Source: Polynucleobacter sp. MWH-CaK5 (GTDB taxonomy: Bacteria > Pseudomonadota > Gammaproteobacteria > Burkholderiales > Burkholderiaceae). From it: a stretch of 64,000 nucleotides of DNA. Shown one piece after another: positions 8,354-17,028 of this stretch. Both the position numbers and the translations under genes were made by a program. Numbering within the stretch: position 1 is the first letter of the stretch; the number at the start of each line of letters is the position of its first letter. The stretch is taken from assembly GCF_018687615.1 (NCBI RefSeq), contig NZ_CP061299.1, forward strand, positions 1,225,433 to 1,289,432, given 5' to 3'. The notes beneath the pieces were generated by a model. It ran no database searches, was not told the origin of the DNA, and saw only the letters and a program-made list of their open reading frames with translations.

Positions 8354-9769
8354 CTAGTGGGCTTTTTTCTCATTAGCAGCCACTTTGGTGTCTGCTTGAG
8401 ACTTGGGCTTTGGTTTAGGCTTATTGGCGTTGCTTGCTGTTTGCTTGTTAGCCGGCTTTTTAGCTTTTGAAGTATTGGCATTCTTAGCTGTGGTTTTTGG
8501 CTTAGGTTTAGGTGCAACCTCGCGCTCCAACATCAACTTGCCAACGTTGTTTGCCAAATGCTCAGCCACATCACCCACCTTGCCGCCTCGCGGTATCAAT
8601 ACTGTCGAACCTGCTTTGATTCTCATTCCTTTAGGAATGTTATTGATTTGTCTCACCTGATTGGCGTCCACATCCAAACGAGTGGCCAACTGATCAACCG
8701 TCTCACGGCTGTTCACTCTGATAGCAGTCCAAGAGGATAAGCGTCCTTTGTACTGCAATAAGTTCTCTTGGAAAGATTCAGCACGTCCAAAAGGCAATAA
8801 GATTTGTGGCTCACTGGCCCCCAAAATCACTGGCTTATTGAATGATGGGTTCATGGCCTTGAACTCTTCCACCGTCATACGAGCAAACTGAGCAGCCAAA
8901 TCCACATCAATGTCTTTTTCAGTTGTAACAATCACAAAGTACGGGTGATTTTCTAGAGTCGGCAGTGTCAAACCATAAGACTTAGGATTTAAGACGATGT
9001 TTTTAACTGCGAGTAATTTAGGGACGTAATTGCGCGTCTCATCCGGCATTTTTAAACTGGCGTAATCAGTTGGCAATTTTTTTGCTTGATTGCGTTTGAT
9101 GGCTTTTGAAACATTACCCTCACCCCAGTTGTAAGCGGCTAAAGCCAACTCCCAGTCGCCAAACATTTTGTACAAACGTTGCAAGTAATCTAAGGCCGCA
9201 TCGGTGGACTGAATCACATCGCGACGCTCATCACGAAAGATATTCTGAGTTAACTTAAAGTCTTTACCAGTGGCAGGCATGAACTGCCACATACCTGAGG
9301 CCTTTGCCCTTGAGAAAGCCTCAGGGTTGAAAGCACTTTCAATAAAGGGTAAGAGGGCCAACTCCATCGGCATGTTGCGACGCTCGACTTCTTCAACGAT
9401 GTAAAAAAGATAACGTGATGATCGTGACATCATGCGATCAACATAGTCAGGACGATCGGCATACCAACGCACATGTTTGATCACCAAAGGACTGTCTGAA
9501 TCTTCTAGCTCAAAGCCATCACGAATACGATCCCAAAGATCGTTATAGGGCGCATCCAATGCGCCCACAGAATCTTTATCAATATTGACTCTTGGGGCTT
9601 TGCCAGATTTGCTGTACTTGCCAGTCTTGGCAGTTTTTTTAGTTGAAGTTGAGTCACTCCACTCTTCATTCATGGTGGCGCATGCACTGAGGGCTGATGC
9701 CACCATCACGACAGCGATAAGTCGAAATAGTCGCGACAGTGAGAATGAAGTTGAGAATCTTTGCATCAT
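8354..9769 (-). CDS. mltD: Membrane-bound lytic murein transglycosylase D (lipoprotein)
   Basis: MltD cleaves peptidoglycan glycan strands at the inner face of the outer membrane. A lipoprotein signal with lipobox LSAC puts the modified cysteine at residue 30. The SLT domain has the catalytic glutamate in PFIES (E144), SGMWQFMPATG and an AAYNWGEGNV motif. One clear LysM domain follows (about 345-395). The C-terminus is a low-complexity Lys/Pro/Ala/Asn-rich tail of about 60 residues, unusual in composition and possibly disordered. The ATG at 9769 overlaps the gloB stop (ATGA), which favours it over an in-frame TTG at 9790. Confidence 0.93.
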   Translation of the reverse strand: MMQRFSTSFSLSRLFRLIAVVMVASALSACATMNEEWSDSTSTKKTAKTGKYSKSGKAPRVNIDKDSVGALDAPYNDLWDRIRDGFELEDSDSPLVIKHVRWYADRPDYVDRMMSRSSRYLFYIVEEVERRNMPMELALLPFIESAFNPEAFSRAKASGMWQFMPATGKDFKLTQNIFRDERRDVIQSTDAALDYLQRLYKMFGDWELALAAYNWGEGNVSKAIKRNQAKKLPTDYASLKMPDETRNYVPKLLAVKNIVLNPKSYGLTLPTLENHPYFVIVTTEKDIDVDLAAQFARMTVEEFKAMNPSFNKPVILGASEPQILLPFGRAESFQENLLQYKGRLSSWTAIRVNSRETVDQLATRLDVDANQVRQINNIPKGMRIKAGSTVLIPRGGKVGDVAEHLANNVGKLMLEREVAPKPKPKTTAKNANTSKAKKPANKQTASNANKPKPKPKSQADTKVAANEKKAH

Positions 9770-10581
9770 GCTTTGAAGGTGTCTTTCCAAGAACGCAAAT
9801 GAGCAAACACCGTCACTGGATGAGTGTCTTTGATTGCTCGATGTTGTTTCACTGATTCAATCACGCTGGATTCTTCACACCTTAAAAATGGGTTCACGCT
9901 TTTTTCATGAGCGATGGTTGTTGGCACCGTGGGCACACCTTGTTGTCGCAAGGTCTGCGCTGTTTGCTGCCAAGCTAATAGCTCTTGGTTCTTAGGCTCA
10001 ACAGCCAGAGCGAATTTTATATTAGATAAGGTGTACTCGTGAGCACAATGCACCAATGTTTGATCAGGTAAGTTTTTTAACTTATTCAATGAATCCACCA
10101 TTTGCGCGGGAGTTCCCTCAAACAGGCGCCCACAGCCCGTTGCAAACAATGTGTCACCACAAAAAACGTGTGGCTGTTGCCCTTCATTTAAATAAAAAGC
10201 GATATGCCCTGAGGTGTGTCCTGGCACATCTAGGACTGTGAATTCAGACGCAGGTCTTGAAATAGAAACAATATCTGACTCAATCAAATGCTCAGCGACC
10301 ACTGCGATGTTTTCATGAGCTGGTCCATAAACCACTGGTTTTTCTTGACCAAGAGATTCACACCAAGTCAATAAATCAGCCACGCCACCGATGTGATCGG
10401 CGTGATGGTGGGTGATTAAAATGGCAGTCAGGGTCAAGTGATGTTCCGTGAGGTATTTAATCACCGGCGCAGCATCACCTGGATCAACAATTACGGCACA
10501 ATACTTATCTGAAATCAACCAAATATAGTTATCGTCATAAGCTGCAATTGAACGCACTTGCAATAAATTGTCATCAGGCAT
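9766..10581 (-). CDS. gloB: Hydroxyacylglutathione hydrolase (glyoxalase II)
   Basis: GloB hydrolyses S-lactoylglutathione to lactate and glutathione, the last step of methylglyoxal detoxification. The metallo-beta-lactamase signature THHHADH is at residues 57-63 and supplies the dinuclear metal site; further ligands lie in VPGHTSGH and the CGDTLF region. About 271 residues, a little longer than E. coli GloB. I prefer ATG 10581 to the upstream GTG 10593. It is translationally coupled to mltD and is divergent from the methyltransferase with a 14-nt gap, so both promoters must overlap coding sequence. Confidence 0.94.
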   Translation of the reverse strand: MPDDNLLQVRSIAAYDDNYIWLISDKYCAVIVDPGDAAPVIKYLTEHHLTLTAILITHHHADHIGGVADLLTWCESLGQEKPVVYGPAHENIAVVAEHLIESDIVSISRPASEFTVLDVPGHTSGHIAFYLNEGQQPHVFCGDTLFATGCGRLFEGTPAQMVDSLNKLKNLPDQTLVHCAHEYTLSNIKFALAVEPKNQELLAWQQTAQTLRQQGVPTVPTTIAHEKSVNPFLRCEESSVIESVKQHRAIKDTHPVTVFAHLRSWKDTFKA

Positions 10582-10595
10582 AGAAATAACCACTT

Positions 10596-11408
10596 ATGAG
10601 TCAACCAACTGATACTGATCATCAACAAGCCCCATGGACATCATGGGATGCTTGGCTTGGCTCGCCTCCAGGGAAATATGTCCTGAAGTGGGAACAAACT
10701 CAATTTGACCACATTGTGAGCGACATTTTTGGTTATCACGCCTTGCAAATTGGATTACCGCAATTACCTGCTTTGACTGAAAATCGGATGCCTTTGCAAA
10801 TGATCTTGCGCGCACCGCACGATAAGCCCAACGATGAATCTGGTGGGCAATGGCACACGATTGAAGGCATCCCAGAAGAACTACCATTTGCCAGCCAGAG
10901 TCTTGATTTGGTGGTGCTGCCTCACGTGCTTGAGTTCGCCACCGATCCTCATGCCGTGTTACGAGAGGTTGAGCGCGTCTTGATGCCCGAAGGTCGGGTG
11001 GTGATTTCTGGTTTTAATCCAGCGAGCCTTTGGGGCTTGCGCCAATACTGCAGTCATTTGGTTGGTCAACCTTACCTTCCTAGAGAAGGACAGTTCCTCG
11101 CATTATTGAGATTGAAAGACTGGTTAAAGTTGCTTAATTTCTCAGTTGATCGCGGACGCTTTGGTTGCTACCGACTGCCCTTGAGAAGTGAATCCGGCAT
11201 GCAAAAAATGGCTTTCCTTGAAAAAGCAGGTGACCGCTGGTGGCCTGTCTTAGGCTCTGTGTTCATGGTGTCAGCGATCAAACGGGTATCAACATTGACC
11301 TTGGTTGGCAGAATTGAGAAAGGTGTTGCGGCCAATCAAGCACAATTGAATCCTGTCACCCAATTAAATACATCTTCACAAAAGAATCAGTTGAAAGATC
11401 AGGCATGA
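10596..11408 (+). CDS. yafS: YafS-like SAM-dependent methyltransferase
   Basis: A class I SAM-dependent methyltransferase of 270 residues. The visible core is DLVVLPHVLEFATDPHAVLREVERVLMPEGRVVISGFNP split over strands 4 and 5 (motifs II/III); the canonical glycine-rich motif I is degenerate. Position between gloB and rnhA matches E. coli yafS, whose substrate I do not know. The start of the conserved region (WLGSPPGKYVLKWEQ) follows about 20 residues of poorly conserved N-terminus. Its stop overlaps the rnhA start (ATGA), indicating translational coupling. Confidence 0.8.
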   Translation: MSQPTDTDHQQAPWTSWDAWLGSPPGKYVLKWEQTQFDHIVSDIFGYHALQIGLPQLPALTENRMPLQMILRAPHDKPNDESGGQWHTIEGIPEELPFASQSLDLVVLPHVLEFATDPHAVLREVERVLMPEGRVVISGFNPASLWGLRQYCSHLVGQPYLPREGQFLALLRLKDWLKLLNFSVDRGRFGCYRLPLRSESGMQKMAFLEKAGDRWWPVLGSVFMVSAIKRVSTLTLVGRIEKGVAANQAQLNPVTQLNTSSQKNQLKDQA

Positions 11409-11869
11409 GCACTCCCGCACAAAGCAAGGTTGTGATTTACACCGATGGCGCTTGCAAAGGCAATCCAGGTCCTGGCGGCTGGGGGGTGGTTTTGCGCTCA
11501 GGCGATAAAGAAAAACACCTTCATGGTGGTGAACTGATGACTACTAACAATCGCATGGAAATGACCGCGGTGATAGAGGCTTTAAAAGCCCTCAAGATGG
11601 ACTGCCATGTGAGCTTGTACACGGATTCCAGGTACGTCATGCAAGGGGTCACTGAATGGATGGGTGGTTGGAAAGCCAGGGGCTGGAAAACTGCTGGAAA
11701 AGATCCGGTTAAAAATGTCGACCTATGGCAAGAGATTGATGAGTTGCTGGGAAAACACCAAATTGATTGGCATTGGGTCAAAGGCCATGCAGGACATCCT
11801 GGAAATGAGCTGGCAGATGCACTGGCCAATAAAGGCGTCGAAGAAATCCTCAAAAAAACTGCGTTCTGA
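11405..11869 (+). CDS. rnhA: Ribonuclease HI
   Basis: RNase HI degrades RNA in RNA-DNA hybrids during replication and R-loop removal. The 154-residue protein has all four acidic catalytic residues: D14 in IYTDGACKGNPGPGGWG, E52 in NRMEM, D74 in LYTDSRYV and D138 in NELADALA, plus the KGHAGHPGN histidine loop. The ATG overlaps the methyltransferase stop. In E. coli and many betaproteobacteria dnaQ is the next gene; here a toxin-antitoxin pair and an efflux system lie between (about 5.1 kb). Confidence 0.97.
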   Translation: MSTPAQSKVVIYTDGACKGNPGPGGWGVVLRSGDKEKHLHGGELMTTNNRMEMTAVIEALKALKMDCHVSLYTDSRYVMQGVTEWMGGWKARGWKTAGKDPVKNVDLWQEIDELLGKHQIDWHWVKGHAGHPGNELADALANKGVEEILKKTAF

Positions 11870-11956
11870 ATTTAAATCTGCCCGAAGACACCAAATTGAA
11901 TTAACCCCTGATTAATGCGGGGCCCCCTCTTTGGGTTTTACACACAGAATGATCTC

Positions 11957-11985
11957 TTGACAAAACGTACGCTTTTGCGTACCAT
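11957..11985 (+). promoter_or_regulatory. yefM-yoeB promoter with embedded operator palindrome
   Basis: A consensus -35 TTGACA (11957-11962) is followed after exactly 17 nt by TACCAT (11980-11985). An inverted repeat GTACGC-TTTT-GCGTAC (11967-11982) fills the spacer and enters the -10. YefM/Phd antitoxins autorepress by binding short palindromes containing GTAC in their promoters, so this is very likely the operator. Confidence 0.75.
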
Positions 11986-12004
11986 AATTAAAAGGAGTGA
12001 AATG

Positions 12005-12247
12005 ATGACTACATTAACCGCAAGTGAAGCTCGTGCAGGCCTCTACCGTTTGATTGATCAGACGGCAGAGACACATAAGCCAGTGGTTATCTCTGGCAAG
12101 CGGGCAAATGCCGTTTTGGTTTCCGAGGAAGACTGGAGCGCTATTCAGGAGACGCTTTACTTATTGGCAATTCCGGGGATGCGTGAGTCGATTAAAGAAT
12201 CAATGGCCGAGCCTATTACTAAAAGTAAAAGGGCATTGAAATGGTGA
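12005..12247 (+). CDS. yefM: YefM/Phd-family antitoxin
   Basis: 80 residues beginning with the YefM/Phd DNA-binding fold (TLTASEARAGLYRLIDQTAE) and the VISGKRANAVLVSEEDW motif, followed by a C-terminal segment (from about 55) that would wrap the toxin. YefM neutralises YoeB and represses the operon. AAGGAG lies 7 nt before this ATG; an ATG one codon earlier has only 4-nt spacing. The gene overlaps yoeB by 7 nt. It sits between rnhA and dnaQ, outside the ancestral gene order, which suggests acquisition. Confidence 0.93.
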   Translation: MTTLTASEARAGLYRLIDQTAETHKPVVISGKRANAVLVSEEDWSAIQETLYLLAIPGMRESIKESMAEPITKSKRALKW

Positions 12248-12507
12248 CTTGGAATTTAGCCTATTCCAAGTTTGCCCTCAAAGATGCTAAAAAACTCTCT
12301 GCCGCCGGACTAAGAGATAAAGCGCAGGCTTTGCTGGGCATATTAGAGCTTGATCCTTTTCAAAATCCGCCTCCCTATGAAAAATTAGTGGGGGACTTAA
12401 AGGGTGCCTATTCACGCAGAATCAATATTCAACATCGTTTAGTTTATGAGGTTTTCCGCAAAGAAAAAACGGTTCGCGTTTTAAGAATGTGGACTCACTA
12501 CGAATAA
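12241..12507 (+). CDS. yoeB: YoeB/Txe-family mRNA interferase toxin
   Basis: YoeB binds the ribosome A site and cleaves mRNA. The 88-residue protein keeps the expected RNase-like residues: E47 (PPYEKL), R66 (QHRLVY) and the terminal H86-Y87 pair in WTHYE. The NPPPYEKLVGDLKGAYSRR block is the family signature. No truncation or frameshift is visible, so the toxin is predicted functional and kept in check by the upstream antitoxin. It overlaps yefM by 7 nt, typical of TA operons. Confidence 0.94.
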   Translation: MVTWNLAYSKFALKDAKKLSAAGLRDKAQALLGILELDPFQNPPPYEKLVGDLKGAYSRRINIQHRLVYEVFRKEKTVRVLRMWTHYE

Positions 12508-12542
12508 GGTGGGCATTCACTTAAAAGGGGATTGGGCATCTT

Positions 12543-12570
12543 TGGCCATGGTCGATTTGACCATCGGCCA
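12543..12570. terminator. Hairpin after yoeB
   Basis: TGGCCATGGTC pairs with GACCATCGGCCA (one bulged C) around a short loop, starting 36 nt after the yoeB stop. It lacks a T run, so it may be a 3'-end stabiliser or a Rho-assisted terminator rather than an intrinsic one. The rest of the gap up to 12666 shows only an AAGGAG at 12631 with no start codon at a usable distance. Confidence 0.4.
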
Positions 12571-12666
12571 CGTTAAGCCTAAATGAGTGCTAATTGAGGC
12601 TGAATGTGCGAGAATTAAGCTAGAACAAATAAGGAGATAGCGGCTTTAAGTCAAAGCCCCTCAGCC

Positions 12667-13887
12667 ATGCAGTTAATCACCAAAATTAAAGACAAAGTCA
12701 TGCAGCTAGGCTGCCGTGTTGTGACTTACGCCATGAACCTCATCAAGAAGTTTGATTGGGCTAAAACATATGCGTTTGTGATCAAACATAAAAAAAGAAT
12801 CATCATCATTTTGATTGTGCTTTTTGCAGCCAACTACGCTTACGACAAGTGGATGCCTAAGTCAGCGAAAAAAGCACCGCCTCAATTGGTGACCACCACT
12901 GTGGTTGAAACAGCAGACACCCCGGTGATCATCGAAGCTACCGGCACAATCATTGCAGCCAACATCGTGGACATCCGTCCCCAAACAACCAATGTGGTGA
13001 GCAAGATACACATCAAAGAAGGCCAAGCAGTAAAAGCTGGCGACTTGCTATTCACTTTGGATGACAGAGCCAGTCGTGCCAATTACGAAAAAGCCAAAGC
13101 CTTGGCGGATGACGCAAGCCGTCAATACAAACGTTCTCTAGAGTTGATTGAGAAGAAGTTCATTTCTCAAGCAGCGGCTGATACCTCCAAAGCGAACATG
13201 CAATCAGCCGTGGCAAATGCCAAAGCAGCTGAAGTGGCATTGAGCTTTGATCACATTCGCGCACCGATTGCTGGTCGTGCTGGCGTGATCAATGTCTTCC
13301 CTGGCAGTCTTGTGCAAGCTGGTACCAATATTTCAACTACCAGCAGTGCAACATCAACCACCACCACGGGTGCGATGGTGACAATCACTCAACTAGACCC
13401 TATCAATGTTCAGTTCACCATCCCTGAAAAAGAAATTCCTTTGGTCCTAGCTAGTCGCGAGGCTGGAGATGAGCTAACAGTGAGCGTGGATGTGAATGGT
13501 TCAGACAAACCAGTCGATGGCACTGTGTTTGTGGTCGACAATCAAGTAGATCCCGCCATCGGCGCCGTGAGAGTAAAAGCTCAGTTAAGCAATAAAGATG
13601 GCAGCATGATTCAAGGGCAATTTGTCAGAATCAAATTAAAAGCCAAAACATTAAAAGACTCTTTGGTCATCCCAACTCAAGCTGTGGTGACTAACACCAA
13701 GGGTGATCATTTGTACGTGGTTGAAAAAGCCAATACTGTTTCTCTTAAGCCAATCAAGGTCATTTACCAGTACCAAGGTAAGACAGTGGTCACGGGTGTG
13801 AATGCCGGCGACAAGATTGTGGTGGAAGGCAAACAAAACTTAAGACCTAATGGCGTGATCAGAGAATTATCTGGCGCTGGGAAGTAA
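12667..13887 (+). CDS. RND efflux periplasmic adaptor (membrane fusion protein)
   Basis: An MdtA/AcrA-type adaptor of 406 residues that would link the inner-membrane pump encoded next to an outer-membrane channel. After a cytoplasmic stretch of about 40 residues comes one TM helix (about 42-58), then the lipoyl halves (VDIRPQTTNVVSKIHIKEGQAVKAGDLLFTLDD... and DHIRAPIAGRAGVINVFPGSLVQAG), a hairpin, the beta-barrel and the membrane-proximal domain. The N-terminal anchor is a TM helix rather than a lipobox. A Ser/Thr-rich segment near 218-232 is an unusual low-complexity loop. No TolC-like gene is in the window. The start lacks a good ribosome-binding site. Confidence 0.88.
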   Translation: MQLITKIKDKVMQLGCRVVTYAMNLIKKFDWAKTYAFVIKHKKRIIIILIVLFAANYAYDKWMPKSAKKAPPQLVTTTVVETADTPVIIEATGTIIAANIVDIRPQTTNVVSKIHIKEGQAVKAGDLLFTLDDRASRANYEKAKALADDASRQYKRSLELIEKKFISQAAADTSKANMQSAVANAKAAEVALSFDHIRAPIAGRAGVINVFPGSLVQAGTNISTTSSATSTTTTGAMVTITQLDPINVQFTIPEKEIPLVLASREAGDELTVSVDVNGSDKPVDGTVFVVDNQVDPAIGAVRVKAQLSNKDGSMIQGQFVRIKLKAKTLKDSLVIPTQAVVTNTKGDHLYVVEKANTVSLKPIKVIYQYQGKTVVTGVNAGDKIVVEGKQNLRPNGVIRELSGAGK

Positions 13888-13893
13888 TCACTC

Positions 13894-16800
13894 ATGAACA
13901 TCTCAGAGTTATGTATACGCCGCCCGGTCATGACGGTATTGCTGTCATTGGCCACCGTTGCCGCTGGTACCGTTGCTTATTTAAAAATACCGGTCGCTGC
14001 CCTACCAAGCTTTAATACACCAGTCATTCAGGTCAGCGCCACCTTACCAGGTGCCAGCCCTGAGAACATGGCATCAGCAGTTGCCCTGCCTCTAGAAAAA
14101 GAATTCTCAACCATTGACGGTATTACCGTCATCAGCTCAACCAACACATTGGGCAGCACCAACGTCACGCTTGAGTTCAACAATAACCGTGACATTGATA
14201 AAGCAGCAGTGGATGTACAAGCTGCCCTCTTGCGTGCACAAAAGCGTTTACCGATCGAGATGACCAACCCTCCGTCGTATCGCAAGGTCAACCCTGCTGA
14301 TGCACCGGTCTTGATCATGACGATGACATCTCCTTCGATGGATTTATCACAAATCAACGATTACGCAGAGAACTTGATTTCTCCAACGTTGTCGACCATT
14401 GATGGTGTTGCACAAGTCTTGGTCTACGGACAAAAAAGATATGCCGTCAGAGTTCAAGTCAATCCATCTGTATTAGCTGCCAAAAATCTCACCATTGATG
14501 ACGTTGCCAAAGCCATCAACAATGCCAACTCAAATACCCCAATTGGTGTTTTAGATGGCCCTCGTCAACTACTGACCATCTACGCCAATGAACAATTGGT
14601 GAAGGCCAGTGAGTACGCTAATTTGGTGATTGCACAACGCAATGGTTTGCCGGTGCGCTTGAAAGATGTTGCACTGGTTGAAGAAAGTTATGAATCTGTC
14701 AAAACAGTCGCTGCTTATAACGGCGAGCGCTCGATTGCATTGGCGATCTTGCGTCAACCAACGGCTAACTCTGTAGAAGTAGTCGATGCGGTGCGCAAGA
14801 TGGTGCCTAAGTTTGAAGCCCAGATGCCAGCCTCAATCAAAGTTAATTTATTGATTGATCGTTCAAAATCAATCAGAGAAGCCATCCATGATGTGAACCT
14901 CACTTTATTACTCACCATCGGTTTGGTGGTGATGGTGATTTTCTTATTCTTAAAGCATGCGGCTGCCACCATCATTCCAGCGCTGAGCTTACCAATTTCA
15001 TTGATCGGCGCTTTCTCCATCATGTATTGGATGGGTTATAGCCTAGATAACATCTCTTTGCTGGGCATCACCATTGCCGTTGGTCTGGTGGTTGATGATG
15101 CGATCGTGGTTCTTGAAAACATCATGCGTCACATTGAAAACGGCATGCATCCTTTGAAAGCTTCTTTGCTTGGAAGCCGTGAAGTGAGCTTTACGATTCT
15201 GTCGATCTCAATCTCATTGGTCGCCGTATTCATTCCGATTTTCTTTCTACCAGGACCCCTAGGATTACTGTTCAGAGAATTCGCAGTGGTTGTGTCCTTG
15301 TCAATTTTGGTTTCAGCTGTGGTGTCATTGACTTTGGTGCCAATGCTTTGCAGTCGCTTTTTACCAAAGCATGGTCAAGAAGTCAAAGAGCGCCCTATCA
15401 CCATCAAGTTTGATCACTACTTCAATCAAGTGTTGGCGATTTATGAAAAATCACTTGATTGGGCACTCACCAATCAGAAGAAAGTTTTACAAGGCGCCTT
15501 GGCGACTTTCATCGTCACCATTGGTTTATTTATCCTAAGCCCTAAAGGCTTCTTCCCAGAAGAAGACACGGGTCAGTTGTTTGTGACCACTGAAGCAACG
15601 GATGATATTTCCTTCAACGCCATGGTTGAGTTGCAAAACAAAGCCGCTGAAATTGTTCGTAACAATGAAAATATCGAAGGCCTGGTATCTATCATCGGTG
15701 GCGGCGCCAACACAGGCACTAACACGGGCAGGATGTTCGTTAACTTGAAGCCTCGTGGCGACAGAGCCCCGATGAAGAAAGTTTTAGAGAGTCTGCGCAA
15801 AGACTTGAAAGACATTCCAGGACTTGCGATTTATTTGCGCCCTATTCAGAACTTGCAATTAGGCGGCAAAGTCACGAAGAGTCGTTATCAATATATTTTG
15901 CAAAGCGTGGGCTTTGAAGGCATCAACGAGTGGTCGAACAAGGTCACTGAAAAGATGCGCTCAGATCCAGGCATCTTCCGCGACATCACAACTGATTCTC
16001 AACTAAAAGGTTTGCAAGCTCAAATTGATATTGATCGCGATAAAGCCGCAAGCGCTGGCGTGACCGTTGCTGATATTCGTAACGCTTTGTATTCAGCGTA
16101 TGGTGAGAGACAGGTATCAACCATCTATACCAGCGTGAACACCTATCAAGTGATTCTGCAAGCAGCGAATGAATACAAGCAATACGAAACTGATTTAAAT
16201 GGCATTTATGTGAGAGGTAGAACCAGCGATAAATTGGTTCCGCTGTCTAGTATTGCTTCATTCAGAAGAACCATTGGACCAACGGCTGTGAACCACCAAG
16301 GACAAGTGCCTGCGGTGACGATTTCATTTAACTTGGCTCCTGATGTTGCCTTGGGTGATGCCACTAAGAAGCTAGAGCAATACGTCAAAGAACTTCAATT
16401 ACCGCCATCAATCATCACCAGCTACGGTGGCGATGCGGCGGTGTTCCAAAGCGGCCAATCCAGTCAGATCATTTTATTGTTAGCGGCCGTACTGGTGATT
16501 TACGTTCTCTTGGGTGTTTTGTATGAGAGCTACATCCATCCTTTGACGATTTTGGCAGGTCTACCATCTGCAGCGATCGGTGCTTTGATCTTCCTAAGAA
16601 TTTTTGATTTGGAATTAACCATCATTGCGACCATTGGTATCTTGCTCTTGATTGGTCTAGTGAAAAAAAATGCGATTTTGATGATTGACTTTGCCTTGGA
16701 TGCACAACGCACTCAAAACATGTCACCACGTGAAGCGATTCGCACCGCCTGTTTGTTGAGATTCAGACCTATCACCATGACCACTCTTACAGCGGTGGTA

Positions 16801-16992
16801 GGTGCACTACCAATCGCTCTGGGCTTAGGTGCAGGTGCTGAATTAAGACAGCCTTTGGGTATTGCGGTGGTGGGTGGCTTGATTGTGTCGCAAGCAGTGA
16901 CGCTGATCATCACGCCCGTCATTTATCTTTACTTAGATAAGTACAGCGGCACGGGTCCTATGGATATCCCTGCTGAAATGCTAAAAGATTAA
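13894..16992 (+). CDS. RND-family multidrug efflux permease (MdtC/AcrB type)
   Basis: 1032 residues, the full length of hydrophobe/amphiphile efflux RND pumps. It begins NISELCIRRPVMTVLLSLA, has two sets of six TM helices each with a large periplasmic loop, and keeps the proton-relay aspartates in TM4 (GLVVDDAIVVLENIMRH). The sequence resembles MdtB/MdtC/MuxC proteins more than AcrB. It starts 6 nt after the adaptor, so the two form an operon. Substrate cannot be read from sequence. No regulator gene is adjacent. It lies in the segment that separates rnhA from dnaQ. Confidence 0.93.
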   Translation: MNISELCIRRPVMTVLLSLATVAAGTVAYLKIPVAALPSFNTPVIQVSATLPGASPENMASAVALPLEKEFSTIDGITVISSTNTLGSTNVTLEFNNNRDIDKAAVDVQAALLRAQKRLPIEMTNPPSYRKVNPADAPVLIMTMTSPSMDLSQINDYAENLISPTLSTIDGVAQVLVYGQKRYAVRVQVNPSVLAAKNLTIDDVAKAINNANSNTPIGVLDGPRQLLTIYANEQLVKASEYANLVIAQRNGLPVRLKDVALVEESYESVKTVAAYNGERSIALAILRQPTANSVEVVDAVRKMVPKFEAQMPASIKVNLLIDRSKSIREAIHDVNLTLLLTIGLVVMVIFLFLKHAAATIIPALSLPISLIGAFSIMYWMGYSLDNISLLGITIAVGLVVDDAIVVLENIMRHIENGMHPLKASLLGSREVSFTILSISISLVAVFIPIFFLPGPLGLLFREFAVVVSLSILVSAVVSLTLVPMLCSRFLPKHGQEVKERPITIKFDHYFNQVLAIYEKSLDWALTNQKKVLQGALATFIVTIGLFILSPKGFFPEEDTGQLFVTTEATDDISFNAMVELQNKAAEIVRNNENIEGLVSIIGGGANTGTNTGRMFVNLKPRGDRAPMKKVLESLRKDLKDIPGLAIYLRPIQNLQLGGKVTKSRYQYILQSVGFEGINEWSNKVTEKMRSDPGIFRDITTDSQLKGLQAQIDIDRDKAASAGVTVADIRNALYSAYGERQVSTIYTSVNTYQVILQAANEYKQYETDLNGIYVRGRTSDKLVPLSSIASFRRTIGPTAVNHQGQVPAVTISFNLAPDVALGDATKKLEQYVKELQLPPSIITSYGGDAAVFQSGQSSQIILLLAAVLVIYVLLGVLYESYIHPLTILAGLPSAAIGALIFLRIFDLELTIIATIGILLLIGLVKKNAILMIDFALDAQRTQNMSPREAIRTACLLRFRPITMTTLTAVVGALPIALGLGAGAELRQPLGIAVVGGLIVSQAVTLIITPVIYLYLDKYSGTGPMDIPAEMLKD

Positions 16993-17028
16993 GTTTGAAT
17001 TTTTAGGGTTTTAAATTAGAAAGAATTT

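Noticed and set aside
11870..11950. A phage attachment site or rnhA terminator in the GC-rich stretch near 11913-11935
   Set aside because: Only a weak CCCC/GGGG pairing is present, without a T run, and no matching repeat was found at the other side of the insertion.
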